Part shown: piece after piece, positions 42,476 through 50,914 of the stretch
Numbering within the stretch: position 1 is the stretch's first letter
Layout: the number at the start of each line of letters is the position of its first letter
Assembly: GCF_003347605.1 (NCBI RefSeq)
Contig: NZ_QDFZ01000004.1
Coordinates: 1-64,000, forward strand
Reading direction: 5' to 3'
Origin: Chryseobacterium sp. KLBC 52
GTDB taxonomy: Bacteria; Bacteroidota; Bacteroidia; Flavobacteriales; Weeksellaceae
DNA length: 64,000 nt
Position numbers and translations under genes: made by a program
Notes under the pieces: model-generated
What the model saw: only the letters and a program-made list of their open reading frames with translations
Told to the model about the DNA's origin: nothing
Database searches by the model: none

Positions 42476-45070
42476 TTAGAAGTTGAATGATAATGTTGCT
42501 GCCCAGGTAGTTCCGAAACCGAAATAAGCACGGTTACCAGTTGCTAGACCTTTGTACATCATACCAAGTTGTTCGTAAGTCTGATTTTGAGAATTAAGTG
42601 TTTTTCCATCAGCCAGATATTTTGGTTTATCGTCAGCAAATACACTTGTAGCAGAATCAGAGATGTAAACTTTATCAAATAAATTGTAAACGTTAGCTCC
42701 GATTGTGAAGTACTGAGCTTCGTTTTGTAATCTGATTTTGTAAGAGAAACCTACATCAAACAGGTTGAAATCTGGTAATTTCAATACTCCTCTTTCCTGT
42801 GCGGAAACGTTAGTGAATGTTCCTGCATCAATTGTAGAATAAAGTTTACCTACATATCTCCATGTTCCAAAGATATTAAGATCTTTTACCGGTTTAACAG
42901 TAAGTCCTAATGATGCAGTCATCTGAGGGATACTGTTGTTGCTTGAACCACCTACCTTAACTTTATCCAGGTATAGTTCGTTACCTGCTGAACCAGCTAA
43001 AGTAACAGGGTTGTTATTGTCATCAAAAGAAGCTACACTAGCATTTCCTTTATAGTAGTAGTCTCCCCAAGAGAACATCCCTTGAACTTCAAGGAAACGG
43101 TTTGGTCTGTATACTCCATCAAATTCTACTCCCTGGTGAACCTCAGTAATACCGTTGATTTCAGAGTAACCTGTAGTCGTTGAACCGTCTGCTAAAGTGA
43201 AAGTCTGACCTGTTTTTCTTAACCATCTGTCTTTCCACTGTGTTCTGTATACGTTAACGTTTGCAGTGAATTTTGCAGATCTGAATCCATAACCGATTTC
43301 AGCAGAAGAAATTTTCTCGTTAGACAGGTAAGGATTAATAAACTGCTGGTTACTTGGGTAAACAGTGTTTAGGAAAGGTTGCTTGCTGTAATATCCTAAG
43401 TTAGCAAAAACGTTATGTTGCTCATTGATGTTATAGTTAGCTCCCCCTTTAATGTTATATCCGAAAAGGTTTTTAAATCCTGTTTTCGTGTTTACAGTCT
43501 GACCTTTTACTGTACTTCCGTCTACTACAAAGTTGTCAATTCTCTGATAACCTTGATTAGATACGGATCCTTGTAAGAATGCAGATAGATTATCTTTAGT
43601 ATATTCTACCTGTGCAAATCCACTGTACCAAAGAACTTCTCCGTCATTGCTATATCCAATCTGATCTTCAGATGGAGCTAGTTTACCTCCAAAAGGATTC
43701 CAGCTAAGCTTTTTGTAATCATAAGCATTGCTTACGATTCTTGGAGCAAAATTTTGGTTTGCTTTGTCTTTATATCCTGCTGCTCCATAAAGATCACTAA
43801 CAACCTGATAGTGGTAACCATAGTAATATCTGTCATCTGTTCCTATTGAGAAATTCCAGTTATCATTGATTTTATGTTGGAAGTTTGCTAAGATACCATA
43901 CCAGTTGTGAGAGTTGATACTTGATCTACGAATTAGAGTACTTCCGGCACCCGCAGTATTTAAGTTAACTGCTGCGTTAGCTGCGAAGATAGCATCATAG
44001 TTAAAGTGACCTGCTGCATCATAGAAATCAGTCATTCCTTTTCCTCCTACTTTTCCTAAGTCACCTGTTCCACCACCTCTACCATTAGACATATATAGAA
44101 CAGTACTTAATTTAGACTTTTCACTCATTGTCCAGTCCCAGTTCAACATCATTACCGGTTTAGAGTAATAGTTTGATCTGTTTGCTAAAGCAACTTTGTT
44201 TCCTGAAGCATCCGTGTAGTATCCGAAGTCAGAATTGTATCTTCTGTAAGGACTTTTTCCATCGTATTCAGGATTATAGTTGATATAATTTTGAATTGTT
44301 GGCGCAAAAGTTCGCTGATCGTGCCACTGAGGAGCAGAAGTTATAGTAAACTGTAAGTTATGTTTTTTGTTGATTTCATAACCTAATGCAAAGAAGTATG
44401 CATAAGATTCATAATCAGTGTTTTCAATATAAGTACCTCCGGCTTGTCTGCTCATTAAGAATGAAGCAGAAACTCCATCTTTAGATTTACCAGTGTTGTA
44501 AGAAAATGAAGTTTTTAAATAATCATTGTTACCAACACCTAATCTGATAACCCCTCCTTTTTTCATATCAGCAGAACGGGTAAGGAAGTTTACTGTTCCT
44601 CCTACAGAAGCAATAGCCAATTTAGAAGAACCTAAACCTCTCTGAACTTGTAATGTACTTGTTACATCGGATAATCCGGTCCAGTTTGAGAAATAAACAG
44701 TACCACCTTCCATATCGTTAACAGGCATACCGTTTACCATTACAGCGATGTTTCTTGATTCGAAACCTCTGATTGTAAGACCTCCATCACCAAAACCACC
44801 TCCGGATTTTGTAGCGTAAACAGATGGAGTAGTGTTCAAAATCTCAGGTAATTCCTGGTTACCTAATCTTTCTGCAAGTTGTGCTGCTTTAATGGTAGAA
44901 GCAGCAACAGGTGTTTTTCTATCTTTAGCGATATCCGTTACACCTCTTAAGATTACCTCTTCAATATCTTTGGACTTTTGTACTGTGTCCTGAACTTGTT
45001 GAGCGTAATAAACACTAGCTGTAGATAAAGTAATTACTGCAGTTAGTATCGATTTGTTGATTAATTTCAT
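42476..45070 (-). CDS. TonB-dependent receptor
   Basis: The 864-aa protein has a signal peptide (MKLINKSILTAVITLSTASVYYA) and an N-terminal TonB-box-like segment (DIEEVILRG). The plug domain (TTPSVYATKSGGGFGDGG, then LTIRGFESRNIAVMVNGMPV) and a beta-barrel ending in SFNF follow. No carboxypeptidase-like domain is present, unlike the other receptor at 29775. The ligand is unknown, and the gene has no SusD-type partner. The -7 box TAATTTTG at 45119-45112 with a TTG 19 bp further up is the probable promoter. Confidence 0.9.
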   Translation of the reverse strand: MKLINKSILTAVITLSTASVYYAQQVQDTVQKSKDIEEVILRGVTDIAKDRKTPVAASTIKAAQLAERLGNQELPEILNTTPSVYATKSGGGFGDGGLTIRGFESRNIAVMVNGMPVNDMEGGTVYFSNWTGLSDVTSTLQVQRGLGSSKLAIASVGGTVNFLTRSADMKKGGVIRLGVGNNDYLKTSFSYNTGKSKDGVSASFLMSRQAGGTYIENTDYESYAYFFALGYEINKKHNLQFTITSAPQWHDQRTFAPTIQNYINYNPEYDGKSPYRRYNSDFGYYTDASGNKVALANRSNYYSKPVMMLNWDWTMSEKSKLSTVLYMSNGRGGGTGDLGKVGGKGMTDFYDAAGHFNYDAIFAANAAVNLNTAGAGSTLIRRSSINSHNWYGILANFQHKINDNWNFSIGTDDRYYYGYHYQVVSDLYGAAGYKDKANQNFAPRIVSNAYDYKKLSWNPFGGKLAPSEDQIGYSNDGEVLWYSGFAQVEYTKDNLSAFLQGSVSNQGYQRIDNFVVDGSTVKGQTVNTKTGFKNLFGYNIKGGANYNINEQHNVFANLGYYSKQPFLNTVYPSNQQFINPYLSNEKISSAEIGYGFRSAKFTANVNVYRTQWKDRWLRKTGQTFTLADGSTTTGYSEINGITEVHQGVEFDGVYRPNRFLEVQGMFSWGDYYYKGNASVASFDDNNNPVTLAGSAGNELYLDKVKVGGSSNNSIPQMTASLGLTVKPVKDLNIFGTWRYVGKLYSTIDAGTFTNVSAQERGVLKLPDFNLFDVGFSYKIRLQNEAQYFTIGANVYNLFDKVYISDSATSVFADDKPKYLADGKTLNSQNQTYEQLGMMYKGLATGNRAYFGFGTTWAATLSFNF

Positions 45071-45111
45071 AATCGTTAGTAATAATTAGATTTAATTTTC
45101 TGCAAAATTCG

Positions 45112-45141
45112 CAAAATTAAATTTAACTATTATTAACTCAA
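45112..45141 (-). promoter_or_regulatory. Promoter for the TonB receptor gene
   Basis: On the minus strand TTG (45141-45139), 19 bp and TAATTTTG (45119-45112) match the Bacteroidota consensus about 40 bp before the ATG. Confidence 0.65.
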
Positions 45142-45278
45142 TGTTAATTTTTAATCAGTCTTAATAATGTTAAAGTGTTAAAAATCAATATTATGGCTAA
45201 AAATCGAATTTTTGTATGAAAAAAGTCATGTTATTGAATTTTTAACAAAGTGGTGGTGTTTTTGTTAAAAATTCAAAG

Positions 45279-46139
45279 CTATTTCACTGCTTTGAGACTC
45301 AAATCTATATTCTCAGCAGAGTGGGTAAGGGCTCCCACAGAGATATAGGTAACGCCTGTCGATGCAATTTCTTTCAGCATATCGCGGGTAATTCCTCCTG
45401 ATGCTTCAGATTCACAAGAGCCGTTGATCATTTTTACAGCCTCCTTCATGGTTTTGACATCCATATTATCTAACATGATTCTGTCAACTTTCGCATTGAT
45501 AGCTTCCTGTACCTCTTCAAGATTTCTTGTTTCAACCTCTATTTTTAACTTTTTCTTATTCTTTTTAACGTAATCCTTTGCCATTGCTACTGCATTGGTA
45601 ATGCTTCCATTGTAATCAATATGATTGTCCTTCAGCATAATCATGTCATAAAGACCATATCTGTGATTGGTTCCGCCTCCGATCGCCACTGCCCATTTCT
45701 CACACATTCTGAAGTTGGGAGTTGTTTTTCTTGTATCTAAAAGTTTAGTTTTGGTTCCTACTAATCTGGAATCCCATTCATGGGTAAGGGTGGCAATACC
45801 GCTCATTCTCTGCATGCAGTTCAGTACAAATCTTTCTGTAGAAAGGATTGACCTTGCACTTCCTGTAACCGTAAGTGCTACATCTCCGAATTTACAAGGC
45901 GTTCCATCTTTAATAAAAACTTCAACTTTCAGATTTTTGTCAAATGTGTTGAAAATGATTTCTGCCAGCTCAACGCCTGCAAGAATACAGTCCTGTTTTA
46001 CCAAAAGCCTGGCACTTTGTACAAGATCCTGTGGAATAGTAGATAGGGTAGAGTGGTCTCCATCCTGAATATCTTCCTCAAGTGCACTTTTTATAAATGT
46101 CTTTAATGCTTTATCTGTTACGTATGCTGGTCTTTTCAT
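45279..46139 (-). CDS. nadC: Quinolinate phosphoribosyltransferase
   Basis: The enzyme forms nicotinate mononucleotide from quinolinate and PRPP in de novo NAD synthesis. The 286-aa protein shows the expected motifs: LNCMQRMSGIATLTHEW, the RKTTPNFR loop, GGGTNHRYGLYDMIMLKDNH and the EVETRNLEEV strand. The C-terminal GGITRDMLKEIASTGVTYIS is also typical. It starts 12 bp after nadB ends, so they are one operon. Confidence 0.95.
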   Translation of the reverse strand: MKRPAYVTDKALKTFIKSALEEDIQDGDHSTLSTIPQDLVQSARLLVKQDCILAGVELAEIIFNTFDKNLKVEVFIKDGTPCKFGDVALTVTGSARSILSTERFVLNCMQRMSGIATLTHEWDSRLVGTKTKLLDTRKTTPNFRMCEKWAVAIGGGTNHRYGLYDMIMLKDNHIDYNGSITNAVAMAKDYVKKNKKKLKIEVETRNLEEVQEAINAKVDRIMLDNMDVKTMKEAVKMINGSCESEASGGITRDMLKEIASTGVTYISVGALTHSAENIDLSLKAVK

Positions 46140-46151
46140 TATATTATGCTT

Positions 46152-47723
46152 TTAAGCTAAATCTTTATTATAAAACGCTCCCTTATTCTCTGTCATCTCC
46201 ATAGATTGGGTAATGATGAGGTGGGCAACAGTTGTCAGGTTTCTTAATTCCGATAATTGCGGGGAAAGAATAGAGTAGTGGTATATTTCATCAACTGCGG
46301 CGGCAATTTCCTGGTGTTTTTGCAGAGCCATGTTCAGACGTTTATTGCTTCTTACGATACCTACAAGATCGCTCATCATTTCCTGAAGTTGTTTTCTCAG
46401 ATAGCTTACGATAACCATTTCGTCCATGATTTTCATACCTTCTTCATTCCATTCCGGAACGGCTTTCAGATCATCAAAATTGAAATTGTTTTCATTAAGA
46501 AGGTCTACTGTTTTAATCGCTGCATTGTGCCCGAAAACTAAACCTTCAAGAAGTGAGTTGGAAGCAAGCCTGTTGGCGCCGTGAAGTCCTGAGTTGGTAC
46601 ATTCTCCTACAGCAAAAAGATTTCTGATGGAAGACTGTCCGTCTCTGTCTACTTCAATTCCTCCCATCAGATAATGGCAGGCAGGTACAACAGGAATCAA
46701 CTGAGTGAAAGGATCAATTCCTTCGTCTTTGCATTTTTTATAAATATTCGGGAAATGTTCTAAGAATTTTTCATGGTTCATTTCCTTGCAATCCAAGCCA
46801 ACAAATTCGTCTCCGGTAATTTTCATTTCGGCGTCGATGGCTCTTGCAACAATATCTCTTGAGGCTAATTCTTCACGTTCATCATATTTATGCATGAATT
46901 TTTCACCTCTTTTGGTCCTTAATTTTGCTCCATCTCCACGAACGGCTTCTGAAATTAAAAACAACATTCCATCCATTTTGCTGTACAAAGCGGTCGGGTG
47001 GAACTGGTAATATTGCATATTGGAAACCTTTCCTTTGGCACGGGCAACGAAAGCAATTCCGTCTCCTGTTGCAATCGTAGGATTGGTGGTGTTTTTATAA
47101 ACGTGTCCGGCACCTCCTGTGGCAACCAGTGTTATTTTAGAAGTAATTTTTTTGATGGTTTTGGATTTTTCATCCAGAATATAAGCCCCATAGCAATGGA
47201 TGTCACCTTCATTAAGTTCTTTTCCCGGAACGTGGTGCTGAGTAATGATGTCAATGACATAATGATGGTCAAGAATTTCAATATTCGGGCTGCTATTGGC
47301 TGTTTCCAGTAAAGCTCTTTCGATTTCAAAACCTGTGATATCTTTATGATGGACGATTCTGTTTTCGGTGTGGCCTCCTTCTCTTCCTAAAGCGAATTTG
47401 CCGTTCTTCATATCGAACTGTGCTCCCCATTCAACAATTTCATTGAATCTCGCAGGAGCTTCTCTTACCACCATCTCTACGACGTCACGTTTGTTTTCTC
47501 CGTCACCGGCACGCATCGTGTCATCAATATGTTTTTGAAAATTGTCATTCTGAAAATCTGTAACGACAGCGAGACCGCCTTGTGCATATTTGGTGTTGCT
47601 TTCGTCTTCATCAGACTTGGTTACAATAATGATTTTGGCATCAGGGTGCTGTTCAGAAACTTTAATGGCATAGGAAAGTCCGGAAATGCCGGAACCAATT
47701 ACTAATACATCCGCTTTTATCAT
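46152..47723 (-). CDS. nadB: L-aspartate oxidase
   Basis: The flavoenzyme oxidises aspartate to iminoaspartate, the first step to quinolinate. The 523-aa protein has the FAD-binding start (VLVIGSGISGLSYAI), SNTKYAQGG, the REGGHTENRIVHHKDITG region, HFHP-like YYQFHPTAL and GECTNSGLHGANRLASNSLLE. The usual third partner, nadA, is not in this window. A nitroreductase gene lies 31 bp upstream on the same strand and may be part of the operon. Confidence 0.95.
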   Translation of the reverse strand: MIKADVLVIGSGISGLSYAIKVSEQHPDAKIIIVTKSDEDESNTKYAQGGLAVVTDFQNDNFQKHIDDTMRAGDGENKRDVVEMVVREAPARFNEIVEWGAQFDMKNGKFALGREGGHTENRIVHHKDITGFEIERALLETANSSPNIEILDHHYVIDIITQHHVPGKELNEGDIHCYGAYILDEKSKTIKKITSKITLVATGGAGHVYKNTTNPTIATGDGIAFVARAKGKVSNMQYYQFHPTALYSKMDGMLFLISEAVRGDGAKLRTKRGEKFMHKYDEREELASRDIVARAIDAEMKITGDEFVGLDCKEMNHEKFLEHFPNIYKKCKDEGIDPFTQLIPVVPACHYLMGGIEVDRDGQSSIRNLFAVGECTNSGLHGANRLASNSLLEGLVFGHNAAIKTVDLLNENNFNFDDLKAVPEWNEEGMKIMDEMVIVSYLRKQLQEMMSDLVGIVRSNKRLNMALQKHQEIAAAVDEIYHYSILSPQLSELRNLTTVAHLIITQSMEMTENKGAFYNKDLA

Positions 47724-47754
47724 ATGCTGGCTTTAGGTACAATCGTTTAAAAGA

Positions 47755-48381
47755 TTAAATAAATTTAAACAATTTTTCGTTTGGTTTTCTTACTTTTTTC
47801 ATGTGCTGGAAGTGATCTTCTTCAGAACGGTAACCTAAAGCGAGGGTAACAGTTACTTTTTCTGTTTCAGGATCGATATTCAGAATTTCTTCTATAAGAT
47901 CCTGGCGGAAGCCTTCCATCGGGCAGGAATCTATATTTTCAATAGCGGCGGCATACATAAGATTGGCCAATACTATATAAGACTGTTTTTCTGCCCAGTT
48001 GAAAATTTCATCATGTGTTTTCTGGTTAATATGCTGATTAATACTGTTTCTGAAAGGATCCAGTGTTTCCAGGGGAGTATCTCTTACTTCAGAAATATGA
48101 TTAAAATAACCTCGGATATAGTTCTCCTCTATTACCTTTTTTGAAATAATAACAATAAGATGAGAACAGGTGGAAATCTGAGATGGATTATAAAAAGCAG
48201 GAATTAATTTCTGTTTCATCTCCTCACTTTCAACAACCACAATTTTGTAAGGCTGAAGTCCCAGCGAACTGGCAGACAGCTTTCCTGACTCAAGAATGTT
48301 GTGAAGAGTTTCCTGAGGAATAATCTGATGATTGAATTTTTTTACAGAATATCTTCTGCTTAAAGCTTCCAAATAATTCAT
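47755..48381 (-). CDS. Nitroreductase family NAD(P)H oxidoreductase
   Basis: The 208-aa protein has the FMN-binding nitroreductase fold: SRRYSVKKF at the start, GKLSASSLGLQPYKIVVV, then NLMYAAAIENIDSCPMEGF and ALGYRSEED. It probably reduces quinones or nitro compounds, and the physiological substrate is unknown. The -7 box TAAATTTG (minus strand 48393-48386) ends 4 nt before the ATG, so the transcript is probably leaderless. nadB follows closely downstream. Confidence 0.87.
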   Translation of the reverse strand: MNYLEALSRRYSVKKFNHQIIPQETLHNILESGKLSASSLGLQPYKIVVVESEEMKQKLIPAFYNPSQISTCSHLIVIISKKVIEENYIRGYFNHISEVRDTPLETLDPFRNSINQHINQKTHDEIFNWAEKQSYIVLANLMYAAAIENIDSCPMEGFRQDLIEEILNIDPETEKVTVTLALGYRSEEDHFQHMKKVRKPNEKLFKFI

Positions 48382-48385
48382 ACGA

Positions 48386-48393
48386 CAAATTTA
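48386..48393 (-). promoter_or_regulatory. -7 box TAAATTTG, four bases before the nitroreductase start
   Basis: An exact TAnnTTTG box with the same 4-nt spacing to the ATG as seen for xrtF. Confidence 0.5.
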
Positions 48394-48448
48394 AGAATTG
48401 AATACGAATAAAGAGTCTTTAAAATGAAATATCTCCTGCCTGTTCGTA

Positions 48449-48480
48449 CAAAAAAAATCACCCCGACCTGCGGGGTGATT
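48449..48480 (-). terminator. Intrinsic terminator after surface protein gene 1
   Basis: A perfect 10-bp stem (48456-48465 with 48471-48480) is flanked by an A-run that gives a U-tract on the minus strand. Confidence 0.85.
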
Positions 48481-48504
48481 CTTTTGATGTGGTGGAAAGT
48501 GTAA

Positions 48505-50763
48505 TTATTCTCTGTTTTTTACAACAATCCAGCCTGAGAATTTTATCGGAGTACTGTTTTTATTATTTTCATTCCATGAAACAGAATACCAATAGTTTCC
48601 TGTAGGGACTTTTTTATGTCCATTGGTAGTTCCTGCCCATTTGTAGCCATTGGTTTTATCGGCCTGGAACATTTTATAACCATATCTGTCGAAGATGGCA
48701 ATTTCCAGATTTTGTTTATTGGCTAATGCGGAGTAATCAACAAAATCATTGATCCCATCATCATTAGGTGTAATTATATTAATAAGATTCGGTACTGTAA
48801 TATTAACTTCAACAGGAACGCAATTATAGCCATCTCTTACATATACTTTAGCTTCTCCTCTTGCAATATTGGTAAACACATTGGAGTCCTGCCAGTTGAT
48901 ATTATCCATAGAATACTGATAAGGAGGAGTTCCACCGTTAGCATATACTGTTACTGTACTTCCTGAAATGTCAACCGTGGTAATAACAGGATTGTCGGAA
49001 GGATATACTGTTACTTTTTGTGTCGCAATACAATCTCCGGTTTTCAGTTTTACCCAGTAAGTACCTACTCCTACATTCTTGATGGATTGTGTGGTGGCTC
49101 CTGTGCTCCATTCATAGCTTTTGAAACCTGCTCCTGCGTCTAATGTTGTGGTGTTTTCAATACAGATGGTCTTGTCAAGTAAAGTTCTTGAATAAACAGG
49201 AGGTATTACTGTTAGTGTAACTTTAGCAATAGAATAGCATCCATTTCCATTAAAAACTTTAATATAAACAACGCCATTAGGAGCAATGTATGCTGCCGGA
49301 GCGGAGACGGCATTGGTTCCACTGACAGCATCTGCCAGCGATGGGTAATATTCTTTTGTAAGACCGCCCTGGGAAACAACAGCTCCTGTAAGGTTAAAAG
49401 AAGCCATAGATGGGTTGGTTTCAATGAAACATGATTTGAGTTCAACGTCATTAACAACTACCACAGGGTAAATGTTCAGCGTAATTTTAGAAGTACTTAC
49501 ACAACCCTGAGGTGTGGTTACTTTTACATATATTGTTGCCGCTGCTGAAGCATAGGCAGAAGGATTTGTTATCTGGTTCGTACCGTTATTCAGGTCGTAT
49601 AAGGTAGGGTAGAATTCTTTGGTAACTCCGGCAACAGTTGTTACATTAGCCGTGTTGAGATCAAAGGTTGCTGTTCCGGCGTTGTTATTATTACATCCGC
49701 TAAGAGTAGCATCTGTTGCTGCAAATGGAGTAGGATTAAGCTGAATAACACCATCACCATTATCACAAAGAGTAGACGTAGGATCTTTTACCACCACTTT
49801 AATCGTTGTATTTCCGGAATACTGGAAACTTGTAGGGTTGGCGATAGGAGTAGAGCTTCCCAATACATAATAAGTGAAAATATAATTTCCGGGATTATTT
49901 ACAAATTGAGAATTATAAGAAGTAAGGTCTACTGTACCATTTCCGGTAGCTGGATTTGTACAAACGAATGGAGTTATGGTATTGCTTAAAATAGGAACTT
50001 TATCTACGTATACTTTAACGTCTTTGATAGAATGTCTTGCGCTGGCACCTCCGGTTGCTGCAGAGAAACCAAAATATCCCTGTGACATCCCTACTGCACC
50101 TCCGGAAGGAGCAAAAGACTGATCTACGATAAGAACACCATTTATTCTTACTTTGATGATCCAGTTTGTAGGGTTGGTAAGGTCTGTTTCACCGTTTACT
50201 TCAACGTGTCTGTAGGTGTCTCCCACAAACGGTTGGGTAGCAATAAGGTCCGGAGAGTGGAATGTGCTTCCGGGAGTGGTGTTGAATTCGATATTATTAC
50301 CTGCTGTATTATTGGTACCATAAAGAATGTGAACTTTACTCATCTGGCCTTCAGTGGTATTGTTGAAAATATCAAAACCAACCATGAGGCCGGAAGCATT
50401 GGCAGGAATACCTAAACCTCCTCCTGATACAAATCCTGTTGGCGGATTGGCAAGATACCAGAAGGTAAAACCGTCTCCTTTTCCAAACTGTGTGGTTCCG
50501 TTTCCGTCTATTCTGAAATCGAATTCTACTTTCCATTTATCACAGTAGCTTAAGGTAATAGGAGTGGATAATTTTACAGCCCCATATCTGCTGGTCTGGT
50601 CTGTGGTAAGCCTTACAAAGTCTCCGCTTACTATAGCATCAGAGACAAGGTCCCAGCCCGTTGTATTAACAGGGTTTCCGGTAAGTTGATACGTTTGTGA
50701 AAATAATCTTCCCGGCAAGCATAGTAAGATAGTCAGTACAAAAATGAGTATATCTTTTTTCAT
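48505..50763 (-). CDS. T9SS type B surface protein with L-type lectin domain (paralogue 1)
   Basis: The 752-aa protein has a signal peptide (LIFVLTILLCLPGRLFSQ) and a lectin-like beta-sandwich (about residues 24-255: WKVEFDFRIDGNGT, GDGFTFWYLANPPTG, ASGLMVGFDIFNN). Repeated modules follow, each with a conserved C-x-N-N-N-N-A-G or SCFIE pattern and ending in a Cys-containing strand (about 260-560). The C-terminal gliding-motility-type signal (VPNLINIITPNDDGINDFVDY to GWIVVKNRE) directs secretion by T9SS. The C-terminal type matches paralogue 4, while the N-terminus matches paralogue 2. Confidence 0.87.
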   Translation of the reverse strand: MKKDILIFVLTILLCLPGRLFSQTYQLTGNPVNTTGWDLVSDAIVSGDFVRLTTDQTSRYGAVKLSTPITLSYCDKWKVEFDFRIDGNGTTQFGKGDGFTFWYLANPPTGFVSGGGLGIPANASGLMVGFDIFNNTTEGQMSKVHILYGTNNTAGNNIEFNTTPGSTFHSPDLIATQPFVGDTYRHVEVNGETDLTNPTNWIIKVRINGVLIVDQSFAPSGGAVGMSQGYFGFSAATGGASARHSIKDVKVYVDKVPILSNTITPFVCTNPATGNGTVDLTSYNSQFVNNPGNYIFTYYVLGSSTPIANPTSFQYSGNTTIKVVVKDPTSTLCDNGDGVIQLNPTPFAATDATLSGCNNNNAGTATFDLNTANVTTVAGVTKEFYPTLYDLNNGTNQITNPSAYASAAATIYVKVTTPQGCVSTSKITLNIYPVVVVNDVELKSCFIETNPSMASFNLTGAVVSQGGLTKEYYPSLADAVSGTNAVSAPAAYIAPNGVVYIKVFNGNGCYSIAKVTLTVIPPVYSRTLLDKTICIENTTTLDAGAGFKSYEWSTGATTQSIKNVGVGTYWVKLKTGDCIATQKVTVYPSDNPVITTVDISGSTVTVYANGGTPPYQYSMDNINWQDSNVFTNIARGEAKVYVRDGYNCVPVEVNITVPNLINIITPNDDGINDFVDYSALANKQNLEIAIFDRYGYKMFQADKTNGYKWAGTTNGHKKVPTGNYWYSVSWNENNKNSTPIKFSGWIVVKNRE

Positions 50764-50914
50764 AGTGGATGGATTGTGATGTTATACTTAATCTTAGAAA
50801 TAAAATTGTTTAATTGGTGATAAAAAAGCAATACCTGGTCTCAATCTCTGATTGGGCAAATTCTGTTTTTAATACCGAAACTACCCCAAATGAGGTAGTT
50901 TCTGATACTAAAAT

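Noticed and set aside
50877..50902. Hairpin downstream of surface protein gene 2 as an intrinsic terminator
   Set aside because: The stem is good but no U-tract follows on the minus strand, so it is mentioned only within the gene entry.
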